The notes: a model not told the origin generated them from the sequence alone. 57,632 nucleotides of DNA from RGIG3135 sp964477115 (GCA_964477115.1 CAYZCY010000005.1:1-57632), one strand, 5' to 3'. Shown: positions 1 through 8,685, numbered from the stretch's first letter. A program made the numbers and translations.

Positions 1-293
1 GCCCAGTCGGGAGACTTACCCGCAAGCCACACGCCCACAGGCGAAGTGACAGCTCCGCCAAGGCCGGCGGCGATGCCGAGGGTGGGAATGCAGGTCTTTT
101 TCCTGAGATGACTTACCGTACCCGAAACGGACGTGGGAATGATGGTGAACAGCGAGGTGGCCGTGCACGCAATGGCGTCCATGCCAAAGCCAAGACGGAA
201 AACAGGTACGAGCAGCGTACCCCCGCCCACGCCGAGCATGCCCGAGAACAGGCCCACTATGAGACCGACCGCTATGGATGCAGCTATAACCAT
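1..293 (-). CDS. TauE/SafE-family permease, N-terminal part only (runs off window edge)
   Basis: Reading the minus strand from an ATG at 293 gives an open frame to the window edge with no stop, about 97 residues. The start is a hydrophobic helix containing GLFSGMLGVGGGTLLVPV, the glycine-rich motif that opens TauE/SafE (DUF81) membrane permeases. This family exports sulfite, sulfonates or other small anions; the substrate cannot be told here. A GAGGTGAA ribosome site sits about 15 nt upstream inside the end of queT, which is 16 nt away, so the two are probably co-transcribed. Only the first helices are visible, so integrity of the gene is unknown. Confidence 0.8.
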   Translation of the reverse strand, partial: MVIAASIAVGLIVGLFSGMLGVGGGTLLVPVFRLGFGMDAIACTATSLFTIIPTSVSGTVSHLRKKTCIPTLGIAAGLGGAVTSPVGVWLAGKSPDW

Positions 294-309
294 ACCCTGG
301 CTTGAAACT

Positions 310-948
310 TCACCTCTTCCGACCACCCGAAGTCCTGCGCCCCGCAAAACCAACGCGTTTGAGCGCCCTGAGCAGAGGCATACCTAAAACATACATCACC
401 AAAGCCTCGCCTGCACCGGTTGCAAGCAAACCGAATAGATACATGGGAAGATAAGCGCCCTCGATGGAAATGGCGGTGAAGGGGATCACGTAAAACCCAA
501 GGCCCGTTAAAAGCAGGGGAAGGTAAGCGGGCACGATGAGTGCGTTTGCCAAAACCGGGCCAAGAAGCGCCACAGCCGGGCGCTCCCTGAACTTCCAGCA
601 CCACAGCGCGCCGAGAAGCGTCGCCGCACTGCCGAACACCACGTCAAGCAATCCCAGGGCACCCGTGCCGTTGAGCACGAGCGCGATGAGGTTGGCAATG
701 ATGCAACCGGCGGTCAGGCCGGGAATGGCTGCGGGGGTGAAGGCGGCCGTTACGCACAACGCCTCGGATATGCGAAACTGCACCGGACCCCAGGCAAGAC
801 CCTGCAAAAGCATGATGGCGATAAGCGTTGCAGCCGCATACGCAGCCGCTATCATGCCCGCCTGCGCGATGAACTGGCTGCGCGGCATGCCGCACACTTC
901 AGCCACAGATCGCGGCGCTACGCGATAAGCGTTTCCCTCATTGTTCAT
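310..948 (-). CDS. queT: QueT-type ECF transporter S component (queuosine precursor uptake)
   Basis: The 212-residue product is almost entirely hydrophobic with about six membrane segments. It carries QFRISEAL followed by FTPAAIPGL, typical of the QueT family, the substrate-binding S subunit of energy-coupling-factor transporters thought to import queuosine precursors. The start was set at ATG 948 because AGGAGAA lies 8 nt upstream; an upstream in-frame extension to 1089 lacks such a site and has no family similarity. The general ECF module (EcfA, EcfA', EcfT) is not in the window and would be shared from elsewhere. Substrate is inferred from family only. Confidence 0.85.
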   Translation of the reverse strand: MNNEGNAYRVAPRSVAEVCGMPRSQFIAQAGMIAAAYAAATLIAIMLLQGLAWGPVQFRISEALCVTAAFTPAAIPGLTAGCIIANLIALVLNGTGALGLLDVVFGSAATLLGALWCWKFRERPAVALLGPVLANALIVPAYLPLLLTGLGFYVIPFTAISIEGAYLPMYLFGLLATGAGEALVMYVLGMPLLRALKRVGFAGRRTSGGRKR

Positions 949-1140
949 AGGTATTCTCCTGTCTCCACACGGCAAGGGCGAACAAGGGAAAGCGCGCAGA
1001 CCTGTGAGGTCGGGAGGCGCAATCCCGCAAACTCTTCCGCGGGCTATGGGCATCTGATAATCACACGCCTGCAGGGCCCAACGATGCAAGCGCTTTTAGA
1101 AGTCTAGCACTTCAGACATAAGATGAAGCGGACATGTGCG

Positions 1141-2259
1141 CTAGCGGCCCCGCTGGTTCTTGTTGAAGCTGCGGCGCGCCTTGGCTATGCCCTTCATCTT
1201 CTCGGATGACTTGCCGCGTCCGCCGCCCTTGTCCTCCTTGGACGCTTTGCCGCTGCGACGGGTGTCGGAGCTTTTCTCACCCTGCATCCAGCGGGCCTGC
1301 TCGCGGCGCTGCTTGATGGTGGCGGTTTCCTTCTTGAGCGTTTGGTAGGACTCGTAACGCATACGCGAGATCTCTCCGGCCTCCAAGGCGGCAAGCACCG
1401 CGCAACCCGGTTCGTTCACGTGTCGGCAATCGCGGAAGCGGCACTCGAGAGCAAGCTCCTCGATGTCAGAGAAGGCGGCTTCGATGCCCGCATCGGCATC
1501 CCAAAGGCCAAGGCCGCGCACGCCGGGCATGTCCACGATGCGCGCGCCGTTCGGCAGCTCGATGACCTCGCGGCTGACGGTGGTGTGCCTGCCCTTGCCG
1601 TCACCTTCGCGAACGGCAGCCGTTTCCTGCACCTCATGGCCCATGAGCAGGTTGACCAAGCTGGACTTGCCCACGCCGCTGCGGCCGATGAGCACCGTCA
1701 TGGTGTTCGGAGCCAAAAGCTCGCGCACCTGATCTATGCTTTGCGGCTCGCGCGACGAGATAACCAGGGTGCGTTGCTGGCTGCCGGCGAGATCTATCAC
1801 CTGCTGGCAGATCTCTTCGACCAGCTCGGGGGCCTCTGCAAGGTCCGCCTTCGTGAGAACCACCGTAACCTCCGCGCCCGTTTCATGGGCCAGAACCAAC
1901 TCGCGCTCAAGGCGGCGGATGTTCACCTCGCCGACGGGCTGAGCTATGATCACCTGATCGAAGTTTGCGGCGAGCACTTGTGCCACGGCACGCTCGGTGG
2001 GATCCTTTCGAACGAAGACGCGTGTGCGCGGGTGGATGCTCTCGATGATGGCCTTGTCGTGTGAGTCGGGATGCAAAACCTCAACGATATCACCGATAAC
2101 GGCACGTTGCTTTTCGCCCTTGACCAGAGCCGTTGCGTGCTTGCAGCGCACAAGCGATCCGTCGGCAAGCTTGACCAGAGGAAAGCCGCGATCAAGCTTA
2201 ACCACCTCACCGCGCACGCTTTCACAAGCAGGTTCTGCCATTTCTCTCAGCTCGCTCAC
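1141..2259 (-). CDS. rsgA: Ribosome small-subunit-dependent GTPase A
   Basis: RsgA is a circularly permuted GTPase that acts in late 30S maturation. In the 372-residue product an OB-fold region (about 15-100) is followed by the G4 motif TKAD (136-139), then the P-loop GRSGVGKS (192-199), then the G3 motif DMPGVRG, the order expected after permutation. A C-terminal zinc site is visible as CRFRDCRH followed by a further Cys (EPGC). The last 50 residues are a basic Lys/Arg/Ser/Gly tail longer than in Escherichia coli RsgA. The start is GTG, immediately after the TAG of the upstream gene, with GGGAAAGG before it; a second possible start is ATG seven codons on. Confidence 0.95.
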   Translation of the reverse strand: MSELREMAEPACESVRGEVVKLDRGFPLVKLADGSLVRCKHATALVKGEKQRAVIGDIVEVLHPDSHDKAIIESIHPRTRVFVRKDPTERAVAQVLAANFDQVIIAQPVGEVNIRRLERELVLAHETGAEVTVVLTKADLAEAPELVEEICQQVIDLAGSQQRTLVISSREPQSIDQVRELLAPNTMTVLIGRSGVGKSSLVNLLMGHEVQETAAVREGDGKGRHTTVSREVIELPNGARIVDMPGVRGLGLWDADAGIEAAFSDIEELALECRFRDCRHVNEPGCAVLAALEAGEISRMRYESYQTLKKETATIKQRREQARWMQGEKSSDTRRSGKASKEDKGGGRGKSSEKMKGIAKARRSFNKNQRGR

Positions 2260-2841
2260 CTATCGCTGCCTTTCCCTTACGCGGTAAAACACGGCTACCA
2301 AGATAAGTCCCACGACCGTAAACACTGCACCGGGGATGAAGCTTTTCGGATCGAATTCCTGCTCGGTCTGGCTTCCCTGCTCAACCACCACAACCGACTC
2401 GGCGTGCAGATCGGACAGGCCCTCGTGATCGTCGCAGGCCAAGTTGAAGGTTCCGCGCACCTGTATCGTGGTGCCTTTCTTTCCGTAGGCGCCGAAGGTG
2501 TCGATAAGCGAAGCCGATTCAGCGCTCATGAACACTGCCACCTGGGCATAGGACCCATCCGTAGCCTGCACGGTAATCCAACGACTATCGGGATCGCTGA
2601 TCTCGCGGATCGAATCCCCCACCACCTCGCCGGTTACCTGCACGGTCTGTCCGTCGAAGTAGGAGTCAGCCGAGGCGAGGTCAGATATCAGGGTGTCGTA
2701 GATGAAGGAGCTGTCGGGGCTCTGGTAGGGGTTAACCTGATTGTCGGCCGCAAAGGCCGGCTGCACGGCGGCTATGGCCAGAAAGAGAGCGGCGAAGGCC
2801 ACGACAATCGATGCGCCACTTTTCCGCATTGCTGAAATCAC
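2260..2841 (-). CDS. Signal-peptide membrane protein with OB-fold-like domain, function unknown
   Basis: The 193-residue protein has a signal-peptide-like start ending near AFAA, an extracytoplasmic domain (about 35-165) and a C-terminal membrane helix followed by RVRERQR. The middle part (GQTVQVTGEVVGD, RWITVQATDGSYAQVAVF, TTIQVRGTF) reads like a single OB-fold beta barrel of the kind found in secreted tOB proteins; this is a resemblance, not a proven family. The GTG start overlaps the TGA of trkH (GTGA) and its stop abuts the rsgA start, so the three genes look translationally coupled. An ATG four codons in is an alternative start. Confidence 0.7.
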   Translation of the reverse strand: MISAMRKSGASIVVAFAALFLAIAAVQPAFAADNQVNPYQSPDSSFIYDTLISDLASADSYFDGQTVQVTGEVVGDSIREISDPDSRWITVQATDGSYAQVAVFMSAESASLIDTFGAYGKKGTTIQVRGTFNLACDDHEGLSDLHAESVVVVEQGSQTEQEFDPKSFIPGAVFTVVGLILVAVFYRVRERQR

Positions 2842-4364
2842 CGGGAGCCCCCCTTCACGCCGCCCTTTGGCGCAAGGGATACCACGGCTTCCACCACAAG
2901 CGCGAGAAGCGTAACGAATTCAAGACGACCGGCCCACATCTGGAAGATATAGAACAACTCGAGCGTAACAGGCATGCCCGGACTTGCCAAGCCCGTGATG
3001 AGGCCGCCGTTCGAGGTCATGGCCACCGATTCGAAGATGGCCTCCGTAGCGTCGAATCCGTGCGCGATGCCCACCAAGGCGCCAAGTGCGTAGGTGATGA
3101 CAAAGAGGACGAACACGGTCATGGCTTCTTTGACCACTTCGGGCGTGAGGACACGGCGTCCCACATGATTGTAGTCAACGACGACGCGCGCCGAGTCAGG
3201 AGCGAGCGCCTCCTTGACGGTGGACACGATGGACTTGTAGATGATGCCCACGCGGCTGAACTTGATGCCGCCGGCGGTAGAGCCCGCACCGCCGCCAACC
3301 GCCATGAGCAGGGCAATGGTTACGAAGGCGCCCGAGGTGAGCACCGTGGTCAGCTGATTGGAGGTGATGCTTTGGAAGCCCGTGGTGGTAAAAGCCGACA
3401 CGATCATGAACAGGCCGCGGCGAAGCAGAGCGGGCAGATCTGAGAACAGGCTGCTCGAGGCAAGCGTCGCCGTGAACACGAAGGTCATTGCCACAACCCA
3501 AACCACCATGGTGACGGTTTCGATGTCTCGGAAGAAAACGCTCACGCGGCCCTTGCCCACCTCGGCCAAGATAACAAAGCTGATGGAGCCGAGGATCATG
3601 AGCACCATGAGAACGAACTCAAGCGGAAGCGAATGGTAGTAGAGCACGCTTTGCGACATGGGCGCGAAGCCGCCCGTCACAAATCCGGAGATAGAAACCC
3701 AGAAGGCGTGGAGCACGGCGCGCACCGGCTCCATACCCGAAAAGAGCAGCAATACCGCCAGCGCTATCGAGGCGAGGGCGATGAGGGCAAAGCTCACGCG
3801 GCCGATGAATCGCGCAGTTTGCACTACGTTGGGAACCACGTGCTCGCTGCGGCCCTCGGATGCGTAAAGCGAAGCCCCGGTGCGCTTGCCGAACAGGCCA
3901 AAGGAAAGAGCAACAACAATGAGACCAAGACCGCCGATGAAGTGCATGAGGAAGCGGAACATGTTGTCAGCGTTCGATAGATGATCGAGGTCGAGGATGA
4001 TGCTCGCACCCGTGGTGGTAAGGCCCGACACGCCGTCGAAAAGCGCATCGAGATAGGTGGCGTAGTGGCCCGAAAAGAACAGGGGGACGGACGCCACCAA
4101 GGCGAGCACGATCCAGGCGAGACCCGTGACGACAAGAGCCTGGCGGCGGCCGAGGCGGCCGGGGCCGATGCGCCACAAGCGCAGAAGCGCGCCAAGCGCG
4201 AGGGCGAAGCCCGCCGAAGCGAAGTAGCGCGCGGCTGGCTCCCATTCCTTGAAGACGATTGCCGTAAGAAGGGGAACCACCATAACGCCGGCAAAGGCCA
4301 TGATGAGCGTGCCGAGGTAGTGGCAAATGACGCGCAGGTCATAGAGGGTGAATCGCTGCCACAT
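2838..4364 (-). CDS. trkH: TrkH-family potassium uptake membrane subunit
   Basis: TrkH/KtrB proteins form the K+-conducting channel of Trk/Ktr systems. The 508-residue product shows the repeated membrane-pore-membrane organisation with selectivity-filter sequences TTTGAS, ISGFVTGGF, TTTGFQS and MTSNGGLITG, and ends in the typical FYIFQMWAGRLE segment. The start was set at ATG 4364 (MWQRFTLYD), which matches a family N-terminus; a longer frame beginning upstream encodes no family-like sequence and overlaps a terminator. The regulatory TrkA/KtrA subunit is not in the window. A small membrane ORF ends 2 nt upstream, suggesting translational coupling. Confidence 0.92.
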   Translation of the reverse strand: MWQRFTLYDLRVICHYLGTLIMAFAGVMVVPLLTAIVFKEWEPAARYFASAGFALALGALLRLWRIGPGRLGRRQALVVTGLAWIVLALVASVPLFFSGHYATYLDALFDGVSGLTTTGASIILDLDHLSNADNMFRFLMHFIGGLGLIVVALSFGLFGKRTGASLYASEGRSEHVVPNVVQTARFIGRVSFALIALASIALAVLLLFSGMEPVRAVLHAFWVSISGFVTGGFAPMSQSVLYYHSLPLEFVLMVLMILGSISFVILAEVGKGRVSVFFRDIETVTMVVWVVAMTFVFTATLASSSLFSDLPALLRRGLFMIVSAFTTTGFQSITSNQLTTVLTSGAFVTIALLMAVGGGAGSTAGGIKFSRVGIIYKSIVSTVKEALAPDSARVVVDYNHVGRRVLTPEVVKEAMTVFVLFVITYALGALVGIAHGFDATEAIFESVAMTSNGGLITGLASPGMPVTLELFYIFQMWAGRLEFVTLLALVVEAVVSLAPKGGVKGGSR

Positions 4365-4366
4365 AG

Positions 4367-4504
4367 CTAGCCCATCACCAAGCGCGCAAGAACGATAACC
4401 ACCCATAGGGCAACTATGAAGCTCACCACGGTGGCGAGCAACATAAGGGCGCTGGTCAGGGACAAGCCCAAGCGCGACTGTATGTCTCGAGGCGATTTGC
4501 GCAT
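4367..4504 (-). CDS. Candidate 45-residue single-helix membrane microprotein before trkH
   Basis: On the minus strand an ATG at 4504 opens a 45-codon frame ending in TAG two bases before the trkH ATG. The product starts MRKSPRDIQSRLG and continues as one long hydrophobic helix (about residues 16-44), so it would be an inner-membrane peptide with a positively charged cytoplasmic end. Tight spacing to trkH argues for co-translation, comparable in principle to small helper subunits such as KdpF. Against it, no clear Shine-Dalgarno precedes the ATG and the clpB terminator lies just upstream, so a promoter must lie in or after the hairpin. No family is recognised. Confidence 0.45.
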   Translation of the reverse strand: MRKSPRDIQSRLGLSLTSALMLLATVVSFIVALWVVIVLARLVMG

Positions 4505-4516
4505 AGGCGCATTTTA

Positions 4517-4565
4517 TTACAAAGAGGCACCGACTTTCCCCTTGAGCGATGATCGTCGGTGCCTC
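4517..4565 (-). terminator. Rho-independent terminator of the chaperone operon (after clpB)
   Basis: An 11-bp perfect stem, GAGGCACCGAC with GTCGGTGCCTC (4524-4534 and 4555-4565), encloses a 20-nt loop. On the minus strand it is followed by TTTGTAATAAAAT. It lies 28 nt after the clpB stop. The T tract is short, so some read-through into trkH is possible. Confidence 0.65.
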
Positions 4566-4592
4566 GGGCATTACGGCTCTGCGCGAGGCTCC

Positions 4593-7283
4593 TTATGCCT
4601 CCAGCAGAAGAGAATCGAAGTTCAAGGGCTGCTCGATGCGGCACTCGTAATTCCCCTCGCGGTCGAGGTCGATGAGCACGTGGCTTCCGTCGAGAAGCTC
4701 GCCGGTAATGACCTTTTCAGCAATGCGGTCGACCACCTGGCGCTGGATGAGTCGCTTGAGCGGGCGGGCGCCATACGTGGGATCGTAGCCGTCGATAGCC
4801 AAATGCTCCATAGCCGCCGCGGAAACATCGAGCGTCACGCGCCGCGATGCAAGGCGGGCGCGCACGTCTTCAAGCTGCAGCTCAACAATGGGCTCCATGC
4901 CGGAGATGCCGAGCTCGTTGAAGGTGATGATCTCGTCGATGCGGTTCAGGAACTCAGGCCTGAAGGTGGTGCGAAGGGCGTCGTTGAGACGGTTCGAGAA
5001 TTCGTTCATGCGCTTAACGGCGACCTCGGGGGTCATAGCGGCCATCTTCTCGATCATCTCGCCCATGGTTTCTGATTCCTGAGCGGCATGATCTCGAATG
5101 AGCTGACTGCCGACGTTGCTGGTCATGATGATGATGGTGTTCTTGAAGTTCACTACGCGGCCCTGACCGTCGGTCAAACGACCGTCGTCAAGCACCTGGA
5201 GCAGCACGTTGAACACGTCGGGGTGAGCCTTCTCGATCTCGTCGAGGAGCACGACCGAATACGGACGACGACGAACAGCCTCGGTCAGCTGACCGCCCTC
5301 GTCGTAGCCAACGTAACCCGGAGGGGCGCCTATCAGACGCTGCACGGAGAACTTCTCCATGTACTCCGACATGTCAATGCGAACCATGTTCTTCTCGGTG
5401 TCGAAAAGATAGGCAGCCAGGGCCTTGGCGAGCTCGGTTTTGCCCACGCCCGTAGGGCCGAGGAACATGAAGGAGCCAATGGGTTTGTTGGGGTCAGATA
5501 GACCGGCGCGGTTGCGGCGAATAGCGCCGGCAACAGCCGACACTGCCTCATCCTGACCAACTACGCGCTTGCGAAGGCTATCCTCGAGGTCGGCCAGCTT
5601 CTCAAGCTCGCCGCGCATCATCTTCGAAACGGGAATACCCGTCCACACGGACACAACCTCGGCGATCTCCTCGGGGGTTACCTCTTCCTTGAGAACGGCG
5701 CCTTCGGCCTGCTTGGCGTTGAGAAGAGCTTCCGACTCGGCAAGGCGGCGCTGCAGAGAGGGGATGAGGGCGTAGCGCAGCTCGGATGCGCGGGCGAGGT
5801 CGCCCTCACGAGTGGCCCGCTCCTCCTCAAGCTGGGCCTCGTCGAGCTCGGCCTTGAGGTTTTGAACGGCAACGATGACGTCCTTTTCGTTCTGCCAAGC
5901 AGCCTTCTGGTGATCAAGGGCTTCGCGGGCAGAAGCGATATCCCGGCGAAGCTGCTCGAGACGCTCGACCGAAGCCTGATCAGTCTCCTTCATAAGAGCC
6001 TGCTCCTCGATCTGCATCTGGGTCAGCTTGCGCTCGGCCGTATCCACCTCTTCAGGCATGGAGTCGATCTCGATGCGCAGGCGGCTTGCCGCCTCGTCCA
6101 TAAGATCGATGGCCTTGTCGGGCAAAAACCTGTCGGAAATGTAACGGTCAGACAGCTCGGCCGCGGCTACGAGAGCAGCATCGGTGATGCGCACGCCGTG
6201 GTGGATCTCATACTTTTCCTTCAGGCCGCGCAGGATGGCGATGGTGTCCTCAACCGTGGGCTCTCCCACCAGCACCGTCTGGAACCTGCGCTCGAGGGCG
6301 GCGTCCTTTTCGACGTACTTGCGGTATTCGTCAAGCGTGGTAGCGCCGATGGCATGAAGCTCACCGCGAGCCAGTGCGGGCTTGAGCATGTTGCCGGCGT
6401 CAAGCGAGCTCTCACCCGAAGTGCCCGCACCCACGATGGTGTGAAGCTCGTCGATGAACAGGATGATGCGACCAGCGCTCTCGCGCACTTCACGCAGCAC
6501 GCCCTTCAGGCGATCTTCGAATTCACCGCGGTACTTCGCACCGGCCATCATGGCGCCCAGATCAAGGGAGATGATCTCACGATCGCGCAGGCTCGAGGGA
6601 ACGTCGCCTGCAACGATGCGCTGGGCCAAGCCCTCGACGATGGCAGTCTTGCCCGTGCCGGGCTCGCCGATAAGGCAGGGGTTGTTCTTGGTGCGGCGGG
6701 AGAGAACCTGGATGGTGCGGCGAATCTCGTCGGATCGGCCGATAACCGGATCGAGCTTACCTTCGCGAGCTTGCTGGGTCAGGTTCTGGCCGTACTGCTC
6801 GAGTGCCTCGAACTGGGTCTTGTCGGTCTGGCTGGTCACACGGGTTTCGCCACGCAGCGACTCATAGGCGCTTTCGATGTTCTTGCGCGTAATTCCCTGG
6901 GCGGAAAGCACGCGACCAGCAGCACCCTTATCCTCGGACAGGGCGATGAGAAGATGCTCGCTCGTGGCATAGGAGTCGCCGAGTTTCTCGGCAATCTTGA
7001 CCGCGGCATCAACCGTTCTGATGAGGTCGTTTCCGGGGATGGACATGCCCATGCCGCCGCGCGACTTGGGCATCTTCGCGATTTCGTCATCAACGCTCTT
7101 CCTAAGAAGGGCGGGGTCGGCGCCAATGCGCTTGACAATGGCAGCGAGGTTGTTCTCGCCGGCGTCAAGCAGTGCCTTCAAAAGATGAATGGGCTCGATG
7201 ACCGCTGCTTCAGCTTCGCTTGCGATGCTCATGGAAGCCTGAAAGGCCTCCTGAGCGGTCAGGGCCAGCTTGTCTAGTCTCAT
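4593..7283 (-). CDS. clpB: ATP-dependent disaggregase ClpB (Hsp100)
   Basis: ClpB works with DnaK/DnaJ/GrpE to pull proteins out of aggregates in the cytoplasm. The 896-residue product has the Clp N domain (1-150), a first AAA+ module with Walker A GEPGTGKT and Walker B IILFIDE, the long coiled-coil middle domain (about 410-525), and a second AAA+ module with GPTGVGKT and SVVLLDEIE. The length and the M domain distinguish it from ClpA/ClpC. It starts at an ATG with AAGGAGG 8 nt upstream. It is the last gene of dnaK-grpE-dnaJ-hspR-clpB, 66 nt after hspR, so HspR probably controls it. Confidence 0.97.
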   Translation of the reverse strand: MRLDKLALTAQEAFQASMSIASEAEAAVIEPIHLLKALLDAGENNLAAIVKRIGADPALLRKSVDDEIAKMPKSRGGMGMSIPGNDLIRTVDAAVKIAEKLGDSYATSEHLLIALSEDKGAAGRVLSAQGITRKNIESAYESLRGETRVTSQTDKTQFEALEQYGQNLTQQAREGKLDPVIGRSDEIRRTIQVLSRRTKNNPCLIGEPGTGKTAIVEGLAQRIVAGDVPSSLRDREIISLDLGAMMAGAKYRGEFEDRLKGVLREVRESAGRIILFIDELHTIVGAGTSGESSLDAGNMLKPALARGELHAIGATTLDEYRKYVEKDAALERRFQTVLVGEPTVEDTIAILRGLKEKYEIHHGVRITDAALVAAAELSDRYISDRFLPDKAIDLMDEAASRLRIEIDSMPEEVDTAERKLTQMQIEEQALMKETDQASVERLEQLRRDIASAREALDHQKAAWQNEKDVIVAVQNLKAELDEAQLEEERATREGDLARASELRYALIPSLQRRLAESEALLNAKQAEGAVLKEEVTPEEIAEVVSVWTGIPVSKMMRGELEKLADLEDSLRKRVVGQDEAVSAVAGAIRRNRAGLSDPNKPIGSFMFLGPTGVGKTELAKALAAYLFDTEKNMVRIDMSEYMEKFSVQRLIGAPPGYVGYDEGGQLTEAVRRRPYSVVLLDEIEKAHPDVFNVLLQVLDDGRLTDGQGRVVNFKNTIIIMTSNVGSQLIRDHAAQESETMGEMIEKMAAMTPEVAVKRMNEFSNRLNDALRTTFRPEFLNRIDEIITFNELGISGMEPIVELQLEDVRARLASRRVTLDVSAAAMEHLAIDGYDPTYGARPLKRLIQRQVVDRIAEKVITGELLDGSHVLIDLDREGNYECRIEQPLNFDSLLLEA

Positions 7284-7320
7284 ATAAGTACCTCCTTCAA
7301 ACGAGGGAACTTTAAGGTGA

Positions 7321-7358
7321 TTCGAATAATGCCCTGTTCGAACCGAGGCTTATTCGAA
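7321..7358. repeat. Three TTCGAA palindromes at exact 16-bp pitch between hspR and clpB
   Basis: TTCGAA occurs at 7321, 7337 and 7353. The outer copies are extended to a 9-bp inverted repeat, TTCGAATAA and TTATTCGAA, which includes the hspR stop codon. The arms can also form an RNA hairpin between the two genes. Whether this is a DNA operator, an mRNA-processing site or chance is not known. Confidence 0.5.
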
Positions 7359-7742
7359 GCCGCCGCGCAGCATGGGCGGAAGATCGCTTTTGCGAACGAG
7401 GGAGGTGATGGTCTCGCGGGTCTCAAGCTCATGGACGCGGTCAGCCAAGCGGCGGACACGCTTGTGGAGGTCGTCGATCTGCTCATCGCGCTCATCGAGG
7501 CGACCCTGCAGGTCGAGAATTCGAATGACTCCGGCGAGGTTTATGCCCTCGTTGGTAAGCTCGTTAATGAGCTCGAGGCGTTCGATGTCAGCCTGGGAGT
7601 ACATACGAGTGTTTCCGCTCGTGCGCTGAGGGGTAACCAGGCCCTTCTGCTCGTAGGTGCGCAGGGTCTGAGGATGAACGCCAGCCAGCTCAGCTGCAAC
7701 GCCAATCATGTACAGGGGTCTGTTTCGATCGCTTATTCCCAT
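7350..7742 (-). CDS. hspR: Heat-shock repressor HspR (MerR family)
   Basis: HspR represses the dnaK operon of actinobacteria by binding HAIR inverted repeats, using DnaK as co-repressor. The 130-residue product has the MerR winged helix near the N-terminus (YMIGVAAELAGVHPQTLRTYEQKGLV and RMYSQADIERL), followed by a coiled coil rich in heptads (about 75-110). The size and the place directly after dnaJ match HspR rather than other MerR regulators. The start overlaps the dnaJ end by 10 nt. A degenerate HAIR-like element lies at the dnaK promoter, which fits autoregulation. Confidence 0.93.
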   Translation of the reverse strand: MGISDRNRPLYMIGVAAELAGVHPQTLRTYEQKGLVTPQRTSGNTRMYSQADIERLELINELTNEGINLAGVIRILDLQGRLDERDEQIDDLHKRVRRLADRVHELETRETITSLVRKSDLPPMLRGGFE

Positions 7743-8659
7743 GTTCTCACGTCTTTCGTAGTTGCGGCCAAGAAGTCCTCCATGGCCTTTCGCTGCTCTT
7801 CGTTCATATTGACGGGAACGTCAACGCGGATCCTTATGCGCAAGTTACCCGTGCGGCCCTTCGCCGTCACATCGGGCGCACCCTTACCGCGAACGGTGAG
7901 GACGGTGCCGCTTTGAGTTCCGGCGGGAACCTTGACGCGAACCTTGGTCTTGTCGGGGGCGGGCACCACGATCTGTGCACCAAGTGCGGCTTCTGCCACC
8001 GTAACGGGCAGCTCCACGATCACGTCGGCGCCATCACGGGAGTAGTAGGGGTGATCGGCTATCTTGGTGGTGATCAGAAGGTCTCCGTTTTCGCCGCCGT
8101 TTTCACCCAAGCCGCCCTTGCCCTTAAAGCGCAACCTACCGCCGTCAACCGCACCGGCGGGAACCTTGACGGTGAAGGTGTCTGCCTCGGGCTTGCCCGG
8201 AACGCGCACGGTAACGCGCTTCTCCACTCCCTCGAAAGCCTCTTCGAAGCTCACGTTGAGCGTGACGTTCATGTCCTGGCCGCGGTGAGCCCTGCTCTGC
8301 CTGCCACCGAAACCGCCGAAGTCAAATCCGCCAAAGGCGCCGTCACCGCTGCGAATCTGCTCCAGAATGTCCGCCCAGCTAGCACCCCCAAAACCGCCGC
8401 CGAAGATGTCACCCATATCAACGCCACCGCCGAAGGGAACCTGATGTTCGTTTGCGGTGCCGTATTGGTCGTACAGCTTTCGCTTCTTTTCGTCACTCAA
8501 GACCTCATAGGCCTCATTGATTTCCTTGAAGCGGGTTTCGTCTCCACCGGCATCGGGATGATGGGTGCGAGCCAGCTTTCGGAAAGCCTTCTTGATCTCA
8601 TCTGCCGAGGCAGTGCGCGATACGCCAAGCGTCTTGTAGTAATCCGGCGTTGTCGCCAT
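7733..8659 (-). CDS. dnaJ: DnaJ-family co-chaperone without zinc fingers (DnaJ2/CbpA type)
   Basis: The 308-residue protein begins with a J domain (DYYKTLGVSRTAS, HPD at about 35-37), followed by a Gly/Phe-rich linker (FGGGFGGASW, FGGFDFGGFGG) and two C-terminal substrate-binding beta domains. The CxxCxGxG repeats of canonical DnaJ are absent, so it is a class B J protein similar to CbpA. It would stimulate DnaK ATPase and deliver clients. AGGAGG precedes the ATG. A second, zinc-finger DnaJ usually exists elsewhere in actinobacterial genomes; none is in this window. Confidence 0.95.
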   Translation of the reverse strand: MATTPDYYKTLGVSRTASADEIKKAFRKLARTHHPDAGGDETRFKEINEAYEVLSDEKKRKLYDQYGTANEHQVPFGGGVDMGDIFGGGFGGASWADILEQIRSGDGAFGGFDFGGFGGRQSRAHRGQDMNVTLNVSFEEAFEGVEKRVTVRVPGKPEADTFTVKVPAGAVDGGRLRFKGKGGLGENGGENGDLLITTKIADHPYYSRDGADVIVELPVTVAEAALGAQIVVPAPDKTKVRVKVPAGTQSGTVLTVRGKGAPDVTAKGRTGNLRIRIRVDVPVNMNEEQRKAMEDFLAATTKDVRTWE

Positions 8660-8685
8660 ACGCTTCTACCTCCTATCTATGACAA

